Of a stretch of 64,000 nucleotides of DNA, positions 63,456 to 64,000 are shown one piece after another. The notes beneath the pieces are model-generated. The model saw only the letters and a list, made by a program, of their open reading frames with translations, had not been told where the DNA came from and ran no database searches. The DNA lies in the NCBI RefSeq assembly GCF_029227915.1, contig NC_079876.1:7442001-7506000 (forward strand), written 5' to 3'. The position numbers and the translations under genes are program-made. The stretch's first letter is position 1; every line of letters begins with the position of its first letter. The stretch is from Hydractinia symbiolongicarpus. Its lineage: Eukaryota > Cnidaria > Hydrozoa > Anthoathecata > Hydractiniidae.

Positions 63456-64000
63456 AAATAATTTAAAAATTCGTTAGGGAAATGAGTTTACTCCCTGGGT
63501 ACTTTCCTTGTATACTTTTGACTATACCGGCCGAGACCGGGATTTACGGGAAATTGCGGGTTTTCGTTGCCGGCGATTAAACTTCTTTTATTCAGCGTCT
63601 CTTCAAAAATGAAAACATTTTTAAAAACTACAAGTCTCATGGGCTTTAGTGTTGAAATAATAATTTAAAAAATCGTTTGGGAAATGAGTTTACTCCCTGG
63701 GTACTTTCTTTGTATACTTTTGACTATACGGGCCCAGTCCGGGGTTTACGGAAAATCGCGGGTTTTCGTTTGCCGGCGATTAAACTTCTTTCATTCAGCG
63801 TCTCATCAAAAATGAAAACATTTTTAAAAACTACAAGTCTGATGGGCTTTAGTGGTGAGATAATAATTTAAAAAATCGTTTGGGAAATGAGTTTACTCCC
63901 TGGGTACTTTCTTTGTATACTTTTGACTATACGGGCCTAGTCCGGGATTTACGGGAAATCGCAGGTTTTCGTTTGCAGGCGATTAAACTTCTTTTATTCA
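63456..64000 (+). repeat. Divergent continuation of the array to the window end
   Basis: Monomers here resemble other parts of the same large unit, but in a new order: CTATACCGGCCGAGACC as near 61,088, a private GGGCCCAGTCCGGGG monomer near 63,731, then GAGATAATAATTT with GGGCCTAGTCC as near 62,440-62,530. The last monomer is cut by the window edge. Confidence 0.8.

Larger units (their letters stand above)
1..64000 (+). repeat. Satellite DNA array, ~203-bp monomer, head to tail
   Basis: The same landmarks (TTTGTATAC, GATTTACGGGAAAT, GCCGGCGATTAAAC, TTTAGTGGTG) recur every 202-204 bp across the window, always in the same order and orientation. Taking TCGTT as the unit start, starts fall at 78, 282, 485, 688, 891, 1094, 1297 and 1500, and so on. 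I estimate about 313 full monomers plus ten 50-bp fragments. Neighbouring monomers differ by scattered substitutions and 1-2 bp indels, while distant monomers at matching positions of higher-order repeats are almost identical. Both window ends cut through the array. Arrays of this size and type are known from eukaryotic centromeric and heterochromatic DNA; the exact chromosomal location here is inference. No family name is recognised. Confidence 0.98.

Noticed and set aside
1-64000. CRISPR array
   Set aside because: The unit is 203 bp with no short repeat/unique spacer alternation; the whole unit repeats.
1-64000. Transposon or retroelement origin (terminal repeats, target-site duplications, reverse transcriptase fragments)
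   Set aside because: No inverted or long terminal repeats, no target-site duplications and no recognisable enzyme motifs were seen in any frame. No telomere-type short repeat was seen either.

Overview
The whole 64,000-base window is one tandem-repeat (satellite DNA) array. A monomer of about 203 bp repeats head to tail from the first base to the last, roughly 313 times. Every monomer I checked is in the same orientation. I found no unique sequence, no credible protein-coding or RNA gene, no transposable element and no array edge. This points to a nuclear chromosome of a eukaryote, in centromeric, pericentromeric or other satellite heterochromatin. I do not recognise the satellite and cannot name the species. 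CpG is kept at or above expectation in the monomer (11 CpG in the 203 bp at 891-1093, about 7 expected from its base content). That fits a lineage with little germline CpG methylation, but this is inference.

The monomer has two halves. The first, about 110 bp, is about 46% GC. It holds four CGGG motifs spaced about one helical turn apart and two short conserved dyads. The second, about 93 bp, is about 26% GC and A/T-tract rich. The length suits one nucleosome plus linker. Two main monomer classes differ at linked sites (TTTTGAC with CCGAGTCC, versus ATTCGAC with CCAAGCCC). A derived subfamily carries a perfect 16-bp palindrome and is often followed by a 50-bp truncated monomer.

Layout. 1-5,074: an 18-monomer block, then a partial second copy lacking one monomer. 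5,075-8,724: two 9-mer units of 1,825 bp. 8,595-12,453: three copies of a 4-mer around a 7-monomer spacer. 12,454-16,887: heterogeneous monomers. 16,888-23,140 and 24,798-31,050: a 6,253-bp near-identical duplication (offset 7,910 bp) with nested 5-mer and '3-mer plus 50 bp' repeats. 23,141-24,797: spacer between those copies, seen again at 35.2-36.8 kb. 30,790-37,184: two copies of a 3.1/3.3-kb unit. 37,185-46,730: heterogeneous, with small local duplications. 46,731-63,455: three copies of a large higher-order repeat (29, 31 and a partial set of monomers). 63,456-64,000: divergent continuation, still inside the array.

No genes act together here. The biology of the window is satellite evolution: repeated unequal exchange or amplification has written nested, mosaic higher-order repeats, and possible DNA- or nucleosome-binding signals lie in the monomer. 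The short open frames that can be read in it are by-products of the repeat: they mostly need TTG starts, and the 203-bp period breaks frame at every unit.
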